Below are positions 17,777 through 26,760 of a DNA stretch of 64,000 bases, in pieces (the stretch's first letter is position 1; each line of letters begins with the position of its first letter). The position numbers and the translations under genes are program-made. Under the pieces are notes generated by a model, which did no database searches, was not told where the DNA came from, and saw only the letters and a program-made list of their open reading frames with translations. Origin of the DNA: Amycolatopsis sp. GM8 (GTDB lineage Bacteria; Actinomycetota; Actinomycetes; Mycobacteriales; Pseudonocardiaceae); contig NZ_JAJKFK010000004.1 in the NCBI RefSeq assembly GCF_021653975.1, positions 928,936 to 992,935 on the forward strand, written 5' to 3'.

Positions 17777-18553
17777 TCAGGCCTTCTGACTTTCGGTGCT
17801 CGTCAGGCGTCCGTGAGCCGCCGCCAAGAGCCGATTCGTGTAGGGGTGTCCGGGGTTCGCGAAGATGTCGCCCGGGCTGCCGGACTCGACGAAAGAGCCG
17901 CGGAGCATCACATGCACCTGCTGCGCGATCGTCGGCACGATCGCCAGGTCGTGGGTCACGAGCAGGATGGCGATCGAATAACGCGCCTGGAGCTCGGCGA
18001 GCAGATCGACGATCTTGCGCCGCACAGTCATGTCGAGGGCGGAGGTCGGCTCGTCGGCGATCAGCACAGCGGGCCTCAATAGCAACGCCCGCGCGATGTA
18101 GACACGCTGCGCCTGCCCGCCGCTGAGCTGGTGCGGACGGCGGGCCAGCAGTTCAGCCGTCAAGCCCACCAAGGACAGCAGATCCTCGTCGGCGATCCAG
18201 TCCGTACGAGGTTCGTGAATGCGCCGCAACTCGGCCAGACCCGCCTGAACGGTCTGCCGCGGATCCAACGCGGACTTGGCATCCTGGAAGATCACCTGAA
18301 TGTCGGCCCGCTGATCCAACGTCAGCCGGGCGCCGAGAACTTCGCCTTTGAGCGTGACAACACCCTCCGACGGCATCGCCAACCGGGCCGCCACCATCGC
18401 CAGCGACGTCTTGCCCGAGCCGGACTCGCCGACGACCGCGGTCGTCTGACCCGCCATGAGACGGATGTCCGCACGCTCGACCGCGACCAACTCCCGTCGC
18501 CGCGAGCGATGCACGACCCGGACACCGACGGCGCTGAGTACTTCGTCTGACAT
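17777..18553 (-). CDS. Peptide-type ABC transporter ATP-binding protein (DppF/OppF-like)
   Basis: The 258-residue ATPase shows Walker A GESGSGKTS, signature LSGGQAQR, Walker B LIADEPTSALD and H-loop THDLAIVP, and ends in the oligopeptide-family tail PGHPYTNRLLAAAHGR. It stands between the binding-protein gene and the permeases. ATG 18553 has GAAAGGTAAG upstream. A strong 15-bp hairpin separates it from the preceding binding-protein gene and may lower its expression relative to that gene. Confidence 0.9.
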   Translation of the reverse strand: MSDEVLSAVGVRVVHRSRRRELVAVERADIRLMAGQTTAVVGESGSGKTSLAMVAARLAMPSEGVVTLKGEVLGARLTLDQRADIQVIFQDAKSALDPRQTVQAGLAELRRIHEPRTDWIADEDLLSLVGLTAELLARRPHQLSGGQAQRVYIARALLLRPAVLIADEPTSALDMTVRRKIVDLLAELQARYSIAILLVTHDLAIVPTIAQQVHVMLRGSFVESGSPGDIFANPGHPYTNRLLAAAHGRLTSTESQKA

Positions 18554-18567
18554 CGCTTACCTTTCGC

Positions 18568-18606
18568 GTCGGTGACGCCCGGGAGTCATGACCGGGCGTC
18601 ACCGAC
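18568..18606 (-). terminator. 15-bp perfect hairpin inside the operon, after the binding-protein gene
   Basis: Arms GTCGGTGACGCCCGG (18568-18582) and CCGGGCGTCACCGAC (18592-18606) are exact inverted repeats around a nine-base loop. The structure lies nine bases past the stop of the binding-protein gene and 14 bases before the ATPase start. Such intercistronic hairpins often protect the upstream message or act as partial terminators, giving more binding protein than channel. There is no T-run. Confidence 0.65.
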
Positions 18607-18614
18607 AGATCGAT

Positions 18615-20153
18615 TCAGCCCACGGACACCTGGGTGTAGTCCGGCACGAGGTTGAGCGGAACCTGCCAGCCCTTCACTCGTGTGCTCAGCCCGTACGTCC
18701 CGTCGTAGCGGATCAGCGGAACATCGCATACGTCGTCGGTGAAGACCCGATGGTCCAGGTCACTGAACACGCGATCCTGCTCGGCCGGCGAGGTGGCTGC
18801 CAGCCCCTTCTCCCGAGCCTCCAGGTATTCGGGATTCGAGCAGTTCTGAGTGACGCCCTTGGGGCTGAGCATGCCGAGCGACGGCACGTCGACCGATCGG
18901 TAGATGTTCAGCAACGGGCCGATGTAGATCTCCATGCCCTTGGCCACCTGCTGTTCGCGGTACTTCGCGTAGTCCAACGGATTCGTGCGCACCTGGATAC
19001 CTGCCTTCTCGAGCATGCCGGCGACGGCCTCTCCCAGTTGTGCGTCCTTGGGTGCACGGTTGGTCGTGTAGCTCAGCGTGATCTCGGGCGTCCCACCGAG
19101 CTGAGCCACCAGACGCTTGGCCTCCGCGGGGTCGTAGGCCGGCGGCTCGGGGTTGTAGGACTTGGGGTCGTTGAGCAGGTCCTTGAACAGCGAGTCCAGC
19201 CTGTCGGCCCCACCGTTGGGGAACAGTGCCTTGACGATGGCCTGCTTGTCGATCGCGTGGGCGACCGCTTGCCGCAGCACGACATTGTCGAACGGCGGCT
19301 TGTCGGTCATCATCACCAAGATCATGAAACTGTCGATCGGAGACGATTCGATGGTCGTGCCGCTGCCCGATTTCGATTTGAGCGTGGCCGCGGCTTCGGG
19401 CGTCAGGTCCAAGGCGACGTCAGCCTGCCCTGTCGCCACATACGACGCCCGCGTCGAGGGATCGGCGGCCCAGGAGAAGTCGATGCCGGCCAGCAATGGC
19501 TTCCCACCCCACCAGCTGTCGTTCCGCTCGAGTTTCAGGCTGGACCCCGGTGTGTAGCTGAGCACCTTGTACGGTCCGGTCCCGACAGGGGCCCGGGAGA
19601 AGGCCTTGCCCGCCGATGCGTACTGCTGGGGCGGGATCGCGTAGATCATCGTCAACAGCTTCGGCAGATCGTTGTAGACGAGCTTCGTCTCAACCACGAG
19701 ATCCGCGCCCTGGGTCTTGGCGTTCGCGATGTTGCCGCACCATGCGCCGACGATCGCCGCAGGATCGGTCCTGCACTGGTCGATGGCGAACGCCGCCGCT
19801 GTGGCGTCGAACTTCTCGCCGTTCGTGAAGGAAACACCCTGGCGAACGGTAAACGTCCAATCCTTTCCCTGTTGCTGCCAGCCCGTCAGTAGCCCGTCCT
19901 TGGTCACCTGCCCCGTGGCGGGATCGTTCTTGACCAGGGAGTCGAAGATCGGCCCCCAGACGCGGGCATCACTCGACGAGGACTGCACCGGGTTCATGCT
20001 CGGTGGTTCCGCCGCGGCGACGACCCTGAGGGTGGAGCCCTGCTGTTGGCCGGCCCCGCCGTTTACCGAACATCCCGTGAGGGCCACCACAGCGATCGCC
20101 CCGACGGCCAACCAGCGTCGCCGGGCGCCCGGAATTCTGAGACGCGCGATCAT
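18615..20153 (-). CDS. Peptide-type ABC transporter substrate-binding lipoprotein
   Basis: The 512-residue protein begins with basic residues and a lipoprotein signal (WLAVGAIAVVALTGC), with the lipid-carrying Cys at about residue 28. The mature part is SBP_bac_5 (DppA/OppA type): STLRVVAAAEPPSMNP, WTFTVRQGVSFTNGEKFDAT, APVGTGPYKVLSYTPGS and RQAVAHAIDKQAIV. It captures the ligand outside the cell for the two permeases downstream. ATG 20153 has AAGGAGG at good spacing, and much longer upstream extensions of the frame run into hyuB and are not real. Confidence 0.92.
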   Translation of the reverse strand: MIARLRIPGARRRWLAVGAIAVVALTGCSVNGGAGQQQGSTLRVVAAAEPPSMNPVQSSSSDARVWGPIFDSLVKNDPATGQVTKDGLLTGWQQQGKDWTFTVRQGVSFTNGEKFDATAAAFAIDQCRTDPAAIVGAWCGNIANAKTQGADLVVETKLVYNDLPKLLTMIYAIPPQQYASAGKAFSRAPVGTGPYKVLSYTPGSSLKLERNDSWWGGKPLLAGIDFSWAADPSTRASYVATGQADVALDLTPEAAATLKSKSGSGTTIESSPIDSFMILVMMTDKPPFDNVVLRQAVAHAIDKQAIVKALFPNGGADRLDSLFKDLLNDPKSYNPEPPAYDPAEAKRLVAQLGGTPEITLSYTTNRAPKDAQLGEAVAGMLEKAGIQVRTNPLDYAKYREQQVAKGMEIYIGPLLNIYRSVDVPSLGMLSPKGVTQNCSNPEYLEAREKGLAATSPAEQDRVFSDLDHRVFTDDVCDVPLIRYDGTYGLSTRVKGWQVPLNLVPDYTQVSVG

Positions 20154-20155
20154 GG

Positions 20156-21901
20156 TCAAACTCCTCCTTGTGTCGTCACCAGACCTGATCTGCCCCCGAG
20201 CCTTCTTGCCGCGGTCGCGGCACCCCGTTGGTTGACTACGTCGACGTCCACGCCATAGACGCTGGTGGCCACCTCGACGGAGACGAATCCGTCCAGCACG
20301 TCGTCGACGACCCGCTCGATCGGACGGTCCAGCGGATCGCCGTGACCACCACCGCCACTCGTCGAGACCGAGACGATGTCGCCCTTGCGCAGCTGATAGC
20401 CCTGGCACAGCGGATGGAGCCGTACTTCTTCGGGCGTCCCGGCGTTGACGACGACGCTTCCGCCTTCGCCGGATCGGCCGCCGTCCACGCCCCACGCCGG
20501 ATGTTGCACGCCTCCCACTCGGCTGGTCAGTTGCAGACCGTCGGCCAGGACCCGGACCGTGCGCGTCACGCCCAACCCGCCCCGGTGGCGTCCCGCTCCG
20601 CCGGAGTCGATGCGCAGGCGATACTGCAGCACCTCGATCGGTGCGGTCTTCTCGATGAACTCGACGGGAATGTTCTTCTGGGAGACGTAGTAGATGCAGT
20701 CGTAGCCGTCCGCGTCCGACCGGGCGCCCCATCCGGTCCCCAGACCGTCGACGAAGCGGACCGTCGAGCCGGACTTCGCATCAACGCCGCTGATGTCGTA
20801 GACCACGTACGGCGGGGTCGCCGCGGGAGAGGACTGGTTGGTGGCCTGTGCCAGCGCGCCGAGCAGCGCGTTGGTCGCACCGATCGTCAGTATTCCCCGC
20901 TGCCCCAGCGGGGCAGGACTCCTCGGCGCCAGCAGGCTACCCTCGCGCAACATCACGTCGCTGAAGGCGCGCATCGTGCCGCCGTTGATCCCCACCGAGC
21001 CGTCCAGCCGCGAGTAGAACATCGCCAGGTTCATCGCGAACACCGTGGGCGTGGCAATGAAGTTGATCGGATAGATCGACTGGTCGTCGGTCTTCGTAGC
21101 GTCAAGGACCAGGCTGTCGCCGGATCGCCTGAGCGACAGCGTCACGTGGACGGGGTCCATATCGTCCGCCGGTGCGTCGATCCACTGGACGAACTCGTAC
21201 TCGCCCTCGGGGATGCCACCGACTGCCTGCCGCATCAGTTCCTCGCCTTGGGCGAAGGAACGATCGATCGCCGAGCGGCTTCGCGCCACACCGAAGGCCT
21301 CGAAGAGCTCCCGGACCCGGCGTGCACCCAGCTGACAGCCCGACAACAGCGCCTGCAGATCGCCTCGAAGGTAGTCCGGGAAGCGGCTGTTGGTCGCCAT
21401 GATGCGCAGGATGTCCTCCTGAGCGACGCCGGCCCGCGCCAACTTGAGCGGAGGGATCCGGGTTCCTTCTTGGTAGACGTCGCGTGCCGCGGGCGAGCTG
21501 GAGCCGACGAATCCTCCGCCGATGTCCCACAGGTGACCGAACACCTGCGAGAACGCGACGACTTCCTCGTCGATCAGCACCGGCGCGATCATCACGAAAT
21601 CGGGCGAATGCGAGATGCCGCCGTGTGAGGAATAGGGATCGTTGTAGGCGAAGACGTCGCCGTCGCGCATATCGGACAGTGGAAACTGTTCGAGTATCAC
21701 ATTCACCGCGGTCGCGCCGAGCGGCATGTTGGTTCCGGTGATCAGCTCGCCCGCGGCGGTGAAGAAGGCGACGAAGTAGTCCTTCTTCTCGCGGATGATG
21801 GGAGAGCGTGCGGTGCGCTCGATGACCAGTTCGACCTCACGTCGCGCCCCGGCCACGCGCCCCTTGAACAGCTCGAAGTCCGCGATTGCCAGTTCGGTCA
21901 T
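20156..21901 (-). CDS. hyuB: Hydantoinase B/oxoprolinase family protein
   Basis: The 581-residue protein matches the beta subunit of ATP-dependent hydantoinases, oxoprolinases and related carboxylases over its full length: IREKKDYFVAFFTAAGELIT, GDVFAYNDPYSSHGGISHSP, FVMIAPVLIDEEVVAFSQVF, GAGRHRGGLGVTRTVRVLAD and the C-terminal SVSTSGGGGHGDP. The metal-site residues in the NDPY..GG.SH region are kept. With HyuA it would open a cyclic amide or carboxylate using ATP. Its ATG overlaps the stop of the hydrolase gene (TGATG). The binding lipoprotein starts two bases after its stop. Confidence 0.9.
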   Translation of the reverse strand: MTELAIADFELFKGRVAGARREVELVIERTARSPIIREKKDYFVAFFTAAGELITGTNMPLGATAVNVILEQFPLSDMRDGDVFAYNDPYSSHGGISHSPDFVMIAPVLIDEEVVAFSQVFGHLWDIGGGFVGSSSPAARDVYQEGTRIPPLKLARAGVAQEDILRIMATNSRFPDYLRGDLQALLSGCQLGARRVRELFEAFGVARSRSAIDRSFAQGEELMRQAVGGIPEGEYEFVQWIDAPADDMDPVHVTLSLRRSGDSLVLDATKTDDQSIYPINFIATPTVFAMNLAMFYSRLDGSVGINGGTMRAFSDVMLREGSLLAPRSPAPLGQRGILTIGATNALLGALAQATNQSSPAATPPYVVYDISGVDAKSGSTVRFVDGLGTGWGARSDADGYDCIYYVSQKNIPVEFIEKTAPIEVLQYRLRIDSGGAGRHRGGLGVTRTVRVLADGLQLTSRVGGVQHPAWGVDGGRSGEGGSVVVNAGTPEEVRLHPLCQGYQLRKGDIVSVSTSGGGGHGDPLDRPIERVVDDVLDGFVSVEVATSVYGVDVDVVNQRGAATAARRLGGRSGLVTTQGGV

Positions 21902-22716
21902 CAGCGGCCTCCTACCTTGTGGAGAAAGTCGCGTAGCGCGGCGCGGTACGTGTTCCACGACTGCTCATGCGTGCGGATCGCGTGAGGTGACTCCTCCAGC
22001 AGCACGAGCTCGGCATTGGGGAGCCGGTCGTGCTGCTGGACGCCGAGATCCCGACCCGTCACAAGGTCGTGCACCGTCGACTGGACGACCAGGCTGGGGG
22101 CCGTGATGCTCGGCAGCAGGTCACGTGTGTCGTGAGTCCGTGACGCCGAGATGAGCGCCAGATGGCCCTCCTTGTTGTCGCGGATATCGGTCCAGCCGCC
22201 CCTGTCGCCTGTGAGCTCGTCCACGTGGGTGTTGAAGTAGTCCGGCCGGTGTGAGAGCAGGGCGGCGTTGAGCTGGTACTGCGCGAAGGAACGCTCTCGA
22301 AGCTCCATCGCGAACGCGAAGCTGTGGTCCATCCACGGGTCCGCGTAGTGCCAGGCCTGGCTGAAGACCGCCGCCTTCGTCCGCTCGGGGTTCTTCGCGG
22401 CGAAGATTTGGGCGATGCAGCCACCCAGGCCGCCTCGGCCGAAGACGACGGCGTCGGCGATTCCCAGGTGATCGGCCAGCTTGACCAGATCGTCCGCGTA
22501 GCGTTCGGTCGACGGCTCGACGGACAGACCGCCGCGCGACCTGCCGATGCCGCGGTGGTCGTAGACCACGAGGCTGAAGTGCTCGCTGAGCTCCTCCGGA
22601 TACATGGCGACCCGGTGACCGGTGCCCGTGCCCCAGCCGGTCGAGCACAGGACGGGCGGGCCGGAGCCGATGACTTCGTAATACAAGTCGAAGTCGTCGA
22701 TAGTCGCGTAGGGCAT
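21901..22716 (-). CDS. Alpha/beta hydrolase lacking the nucleophile
   Basis: The 271-residue protein has the alpha/beta hydrolase fold: PVLCSTGWGTGTGHR at the oxyanion-hole loop, LVVYDHRGIGRSRGG, and the nucleophile elbow at AVVFGRGGLGGCIAQIF. In active relatives the elbow is G-x-S-x-G with Ser; here Gly95-Gly96 occupy that place and the DNA (GGC GGC) is clear. The acid (around VHDLVTG) and the His (ESPHAIRTHE) remain. It may be a non-catalytic partner or bind rather than hydrolyse. It is held between hyuA and hyuB by one-base overlaps on both sides, so it belongs to the complex or pathway. ATG 22716 is the coupled start. Confidence 0.8.
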   Translation of the reverse strand: MPYATIDDFDLYYEVIGSGPPVLCSTGWGTGTGHRVAMYPEELSEHFSLVVYDHRGIGRSRGGLSVEPSTERYADDLVKLADHLGIADAVVFGRGGLGGCIAQIFAAKNPERTKAAVFSQAWHYADPWMDHSFAFAMELRERSFAQYQLNAALLSHRPDYFNTHVDELTGDRGGWTDIRDNKEGHLALISASRTHDTRDLLPSITAPSLVVQSTVHDLVTGRDLGVQQHDRLPNAELVLLEESPHAIRTHEQSWNTYRAALRDFLHKVGGR

Positions 22717-24785
22717 CAGATGTTGTCCTTCTCGATGATGAGGTTGTCGGCGGAATCGACCTGGCACGACCAGTCCGGCGGCACGTAGACGGTGCAGTCC
22801 TCCTGAAGCACCAGTGCCGGGCTCGAATACGACCAGCCGGGGGCGAGGTCCTTGCGGTCGAACACCGCGAAACTGCGGGCGACCCCGCCGGAAACGACTT
22901 GTGTCTGTGGTGCGGCGACACCTGCCGCGGTTCGCACCAGGCGACGAGGCCGAGTCACCTGACTCGGGTCGACGGCCGAGTAATGCACAGCGACCAGCTC
23001 GACTGGCGCGTCCGGAACGCTGAACCCGTTGATTTGGCGATGGACTTCGTGAAACTGCTCGAAGATGGCGGCCGGAGGGGTGCTGGGCACCATTGCTCCC
23101 GCGAGTTGGACGGCGAGCTCGTGGCCTTGGCCGACGTAGCGCATGTGAAGCGAGACGACGTCTTCGGGACCACCGGCGGCCAGCCCCGCCTGGTCACCCC
23201 GGCGTGCCAGCGCCTTGTCGCGCGCGCGATCGACCGCCGTACACACCGCGGCGTGGTCCCAGTCGTGCGAACGCATCAGCATCGTCTCGCTGAAGTCGCT
23301 CTTGGCCGGCGCTGCGAGCAGCCCTACCGCAGCCAGGACGCCGGGCGAAGGCGGCACCAGCACCCGGGACATCCCCAGGCTCTCGGCCAGTTCAGCCGCG
23401 TGCAGGGCACCACCGCCGCCGCCGGCGATGATGGCGTAGTCCCGTGGATCGAGGCCGCGCTCGACCGAAACGGACCTCATCGCGGTGGACATGTTCAGGT
23501 TGACGATCTGGATGATCGCTTCGGCGGCCTCGATGACGTCCACGCCCAGGGGACGCGCGACGTGGTGCTCGATCGCCTCGGTTGCGGCATCTCGGTCCAG
23601 TGATAGCCGCCCACCGGCGACAGAGGCGGGAATCCGTCCGAGGACGACCTGGGCGTCGGTCACCGTCGGCCGGACTCCGCCACGCCCGTAGCACGCCGGG
23701 CCGGGAACGGCTCCGGCGCTTTGAGGGCCGACGGTCAGGCTCCCGGTGAGGCTGACCGAGGCGATGGATCCTCCCCCGGCGCCGATTGTCGTGATGTCCA
23801 AGATAGGAACACCGACGGGCCAGGCGCCGATGCTGGCTTCGGTGGTCGTGGCCACCGATCCGCCGGTCGCTACCGCGATGTCGGCGCTCGTCCCGCCGAT
23901 ATCGATCGAGATCGTGTTGTCCCAGCCGGTGGCGCGGGCCGCATCCGAGGCGCCACTGACCGCAGCGGCCGGACCGGAGAGCGCCATCCGCAGGGCCTGC
24001 GTCTCAGCAGCCGCCCGAGCGATGACGCCCCCATTGGACTGCATGTAGGTGATGGGGCATTCGAATCCGGCTTCACCGAGCCTTGCCTCCAATTTGCCCA
24101 AGTACCCCTGTACGAGCGGTTTGACATAGGCGTTCAGTACGGTCGCCATTGCTCGCTCGTACTCTCCGTAGAGGGCGACGATCTCGTGAGAGCACGAGAC
24201 CGGCAGGTCGGGGCGAGCGCGGCCGATCGCCTCTTTGAGCAGAAGCTCGTTTGCCGGCGAGAGGTAGGAATTGATCAGGCAGATCGCGACGCTCTCGGGC
24301 TGACGTGACTCGATCGCCGACAGCATGGCGGCGATGGCCTCCGTGGTCGGCGGTTGCCTATCGCCGCCGACGAAGGTTCGCTCCGGCACCTCGATGACGT
24401 CACGGGGTCTCACGGGCCTGGTCGGCTTGACCCACGAGTAGACATTCGCGTCGCGAGGCATGTCGTGACGTCCGATCTCGAGAACGTGGCCGAAGCCGGT
24501 ACTCGTGATCAGGCAGGTTTTCGCTCCACCTGATTCCAGGATCGCGTTGGTGGCGATCGTGGTCCCGTGGCGAATCACTGCCGCGTCTTGCGCCCGGATG
24601 CCGGGGAGCTCGATGATTTCGGCGATCCCGCGAACGATCCCGGACTCGATACTGGCCGGCTCGGTGGGCACCTTGTGTATCCACCAGGAACCCGACTCCT
24701 GATCGAGGAGCGCTACGTCGGTGAACGTGCCTCCCACGTCGACGCCGAGGGCGTACGGTCGATGCCGACGAGCAGAGGATTCCAT
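22716..24785 (-). CDS. hyuA: Hydantoinase A/oxoprolinase family protein
   Basis: The 689-residue protein is the ASKHA-fold ATP-binding subunit: YALGVDVGGTFTDVALLD at the phosphate loop, IRHGTTIATNAILESGGAKT, ISIDIGGTSADIAVATGGSV, and YAIIAGGGGGALHA. With HyuB it forms the ATP-dependent enzymes that hydrolyse hydantoins or 5-oxoproline or carboxylate ketones; the sequence does not say which. ATG 24785 was chosen because GGAG lies nine bases upstream; earlier ATGs at 24794 and 24800 are possible. It is the first gene of the operon and divergent from a MarR regulator. Confidence 0.9.
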   Translation of the reverse strand: MESSARRHRPYALGVDVGGTFTDVALLDQESGSWWIHKVPTEPASIESGIVRGIAEIIELPGIRAQDAAVIRHGTTIATNAILESGGAKTCLITSTGFGHVLEIGRHDMPRDANVYSWVKPTRPVRPRDVIEVPERTFVGGDRQPPTTEAIAAMLSAIESRQPESVAICLINSYLSPANELLLKEAIGRARPDLPVSCSHEIVALYGEYERAMATVLNAYVKPLVQGYLGKLEARLGEAGFECPITYMQSNGGVIARAAAETQALRMALSGPAAAVSGASDAARATGWDNTISIDIGGTSADIAVATGGSVATTTEASIGAWPVGVPILDITTIGAGGGSIASVSLTGSLTVGPQSAGAVPGPACYGRGGVRPTVTDAQVVLGRIPASVAGGRLSLDRDAATEAIEHHVARPLGVDVIEAAEAIIQIVNLNMSTAMRSVSVERGLDPRDYAIIAGGGGGALHAAELAESLGMSRVLVPPSPGVLAAVGLLAAPAKSDFSETMLMRSHDWDHAAVCTAVDRARDKALARRGDQAGLAAGGPEDVVSLHMRYVGQGHELAVQLAGAMVPSTPPAAIFEQFHEVHRQINGFSVPDAPVELVAVHYSAVDPSQVTRPRRLVRTAAGVAAPQTQVVSGGVARSFAVFDRKDLAPGWSYSSPALVLQEDCTVYVPPDWSCQVDSADNLIIEKDNI

Positions 24786-24841
24786 GCGTGACATCTCCAT
24801 TCGGGTGGGGTTGGCGACGGCCACACGATAGCTCATTTCAT

Positions 24842-24852
24842 CAGATAATCTG
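24842..24852. promoter_or_regulatory. Candidate MarR operator
   Basis: CAGATAATCTG is a perfect palindrome around one base, in the AT-rich gap between hyuA and the divergent MarR gene. Position and symmetry fit a MarR-dimer site controlling both directions. Confidence 0.4.
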
Positions 24853-24913
24853 CGCAGTTTACCTGAACGTTACGGCTGCCCGGCCCGGCCCCCTGCCGAT
24901 GACGAAGACACCG

Positions 24914-25405
24914 ATGGGTTCGTTATCGTCCATCCACATGGGATCCGCTCGAACCGCACATCACATCCCGGACGACGATCTCGGCGCCGAGTTGCGACTG
25001 ATCATCGGACTGATCGTTCGACATCTGAGAGCCGAGTCGCGCGGCGTCGCCAACTTGAACCTCACCCAGGAATCCGTGCTGGGACGACTGGACCGAGACG
25101 GCCCGGCGAGCAGCGCCGAATTGGCACGCGCCGAGGGCATCCGCCCACAGTCGCTCGCCCACATCGTCGACCAGCTCGTGTCAGCCGGGTTGGTGGTTCG
25201 CACCCGTGACGACACCGATCGACGGCGGACCAACGTGCATCTGACGGACGCGGGACGTCAACACGTGGCGGACGGCCGGCAGTTCCGACGCAGCTGGCTG
25301 GACCACGCCATCGCTGAACGACTCGACGCCGGCGAACGACGCCAGCTCAGCGAGGCGATCACCTTGCTCAATCGCCTCGTCGCCGACGCACCGAACGACC
25401 AGTGA
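24914..25405 (+). CDS. MarR-family transcriptional regulator
   Basis: The protein (~163 residues from this start) has the winged helix of MarR: LNLTQESVLGRLDRDGPASS, AELARAEGIRPQSLAHIVDQ, LVSAGLVVRTRDDTDRRRTN and VHLTDAGRQHVADG. The wing motif DxxDRRxxxVxLTxxG is intact. It is divergent from the hydantoinase/ABC operon and probably senses its substrate. The start is uncertain: ATGs at 24899, 24914 and 24938 are all in frame and none has a good ribosome site, so a leaderless message is possible. Confidence 0.85.
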   Translation: MGSLSSIHMGSARTAHHIPDDDLGAELRLIIGLIVRHLRAESRGVANLNLTQESVLGRLDRDGPASSAELARAEGIRPQSLAHIVDQLVSAGLVVRTRDDTDRRRTNVHLTDAGRQHVADGRQFRRSWLDHAIAERLDAGERRQLSEAITLLNRLVADAPNDQ

Positions 25406-25523
25406 GCCGCAGAGACGCATGGACGCGCGGCTGGAAACCGGTCGGATTGCCGCTGTTCGTAGGCCCGAATCACCTTTGTCACGCCGAATCGTGATGTCGA
25501 TGGTCTGTGATCCGGGACGGGTA

Positions 25524-25951
25524 TCACGATCGCCTTGAAACACAGCACCACGAGATCCTCCGGCGGCCCGAAGCCCCGGCCGATCCGTCCAGGGTCGCAA
25601 CGAACGGCGTACCGCCACCTACCGGGACCGGATGGGTGACGATCGCGTACCGTCGATCTGCCTGTTCCGCATGGCCACTGCGGCGAGTGTGGCGCCGCCG
25701 ATATCTATCGGGCCGCCGTCCTCGGCCTTGAGCCGGGTGATCTCGGTGACCGCGTCGCCGGTGACCAGGCGGGTGTTCCAGCCGGCCGTGCTGGTCGTCG
25801 AGGAGAACAGCGCCTTCGGCATGTCCCGCCAGCGGCGGGCGAACTCGATCTCCGCCGGTGTGGCACCCGGCTGCTGGTCGGCGGTCGGCCAGTGGGAACT
25901 CATCGTCTCCCACAGTTTGCGCCCGTACAGCGCCAGGTCGGTCGCCCCCAC
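25524..25951 (-). pseudogene. RibD C-terminal/DHFR-like reductase fragment
   Basis: The minus strand reads GATDLALYGRKLWETMSSHW, PTADQQPGATPAEIEFARRW, RDMPKALFSSTTSTAGWNTR and DIGGATLAAVAMRNRQID. It then shifts frame to YAIVTHPVPVGGGTPFVATL. This is the second half of a stand-alone DHFR-like reductase; the N-terminal strand and SLDG motif are absent and at least one frameshift is present. It is a different family member from the fragment at 1205-1650. Confidence 0.55.
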
Positions 25952-25962
25952 CCGGTCGGATC

Positions 25963-26760
25963 ACTACTGGAACAGTTCGTCGCTCGGCACACTCCAGCCG
26001 AGGTCGTCGCCGGGCGCGGAGGACGACGCGGCTTCCTTGTCCTCGCGGATGGGCGAACATCGCGAGGCCACCGATGAGCGGGCCGGCGGCGAGCGCGCCG
26101 AAGAACGAGCCAGTGGCGGAGAAGACCGGGCCGATCATGGCGGGCACGAGGACGCTGCCGACTTGCCACACCGCATTCAGCGCCCCGGCCGTCGAGCCGG
26201 TGAGCACTTCGGCGCCGATGCCGAGAAACGTTGCCACGCAAAGGAACCGTGTCAGGGGGGTCATCGAGCCGAACAGCAGGAGCATCACGGCGAAGAACAG
26301 CAGGGACATTCCCATCGGGATCCTGGTGCCCTTGCCGAGCCGGTCCACAACGAAGCCGACCACGGGTTTGATCCCGGCGACGAACCAGTACAGGCCCCAA
26401 AACCCGCCGAACCCACCCAGGGGCAAGCAGGAGCACGTTGCGGTTCCTCAGCAACGGCCGGACGTCCGGCACGGCCCGGGCGGGCGCTTCGGCCGTGTCC
26501 CGCCGTCCCCGCAGGAACGAGGCACAGTAGGCCGACGACGACCGTGATGGCACCGCAAACGTGGTACGAGTGCTGCCAGCCCGCGCTGACGCGGCCTGAA
26601 CCATTGGGAGATCAGGGTCAGCCCCGCCGCGTAGTCCGCGCCCGCGCACAACCCCAGCAACGCTTGCAGACGAGGCCGGCGGCCGTCGAGGGCACCGAAC
26701 CGAAGCCGAACATCAGCGCACCGGCCACGATCGCGCTGACCCCGACCAATCCTTGATCTT
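25963..26760 (-). pseudogene. MFS transporter, broken
   Basis: Minus-strand frames give LLGLCAGADYAAGLTLISQW with FRPRQRG, then FWGLYWFVAGIKPVVGFVVD, RIPMGMSLLFFAVMLLLFGS, VPAMIGPVFSATGSFFGALA and finally REDKEAASSSAPGDDLGWSV with PSDELFQ and a stop. The order is that of one sugar-acid-type MFS permease, but the frame changes several times and parts of the middle are missing. It lies back-to-back with an integrase fragment. Confidence 0.55.

Noticed and set aside
18588..19892. 434-residue plus-strand frame opposite the binding-protein gene
   Set aside because: His/Arg/Gly-rich shadow of the real gene without start signals.
18615..20732. A 705-residue version of the binding protein starting inside hyuB
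   Set aside because: The extra N-terminal part is arginine-rich antisense-type sequence overlapping hyuB; the lipoprotein signal and AAGGAGG fix the start at 20153.
20228..21628. Long plus-strand open frame opposite hyuB
   Set aside because: It mirrors the codon structure of hyuB and has no recognisable domain; long antisense frames are common in GC-rich DNA.
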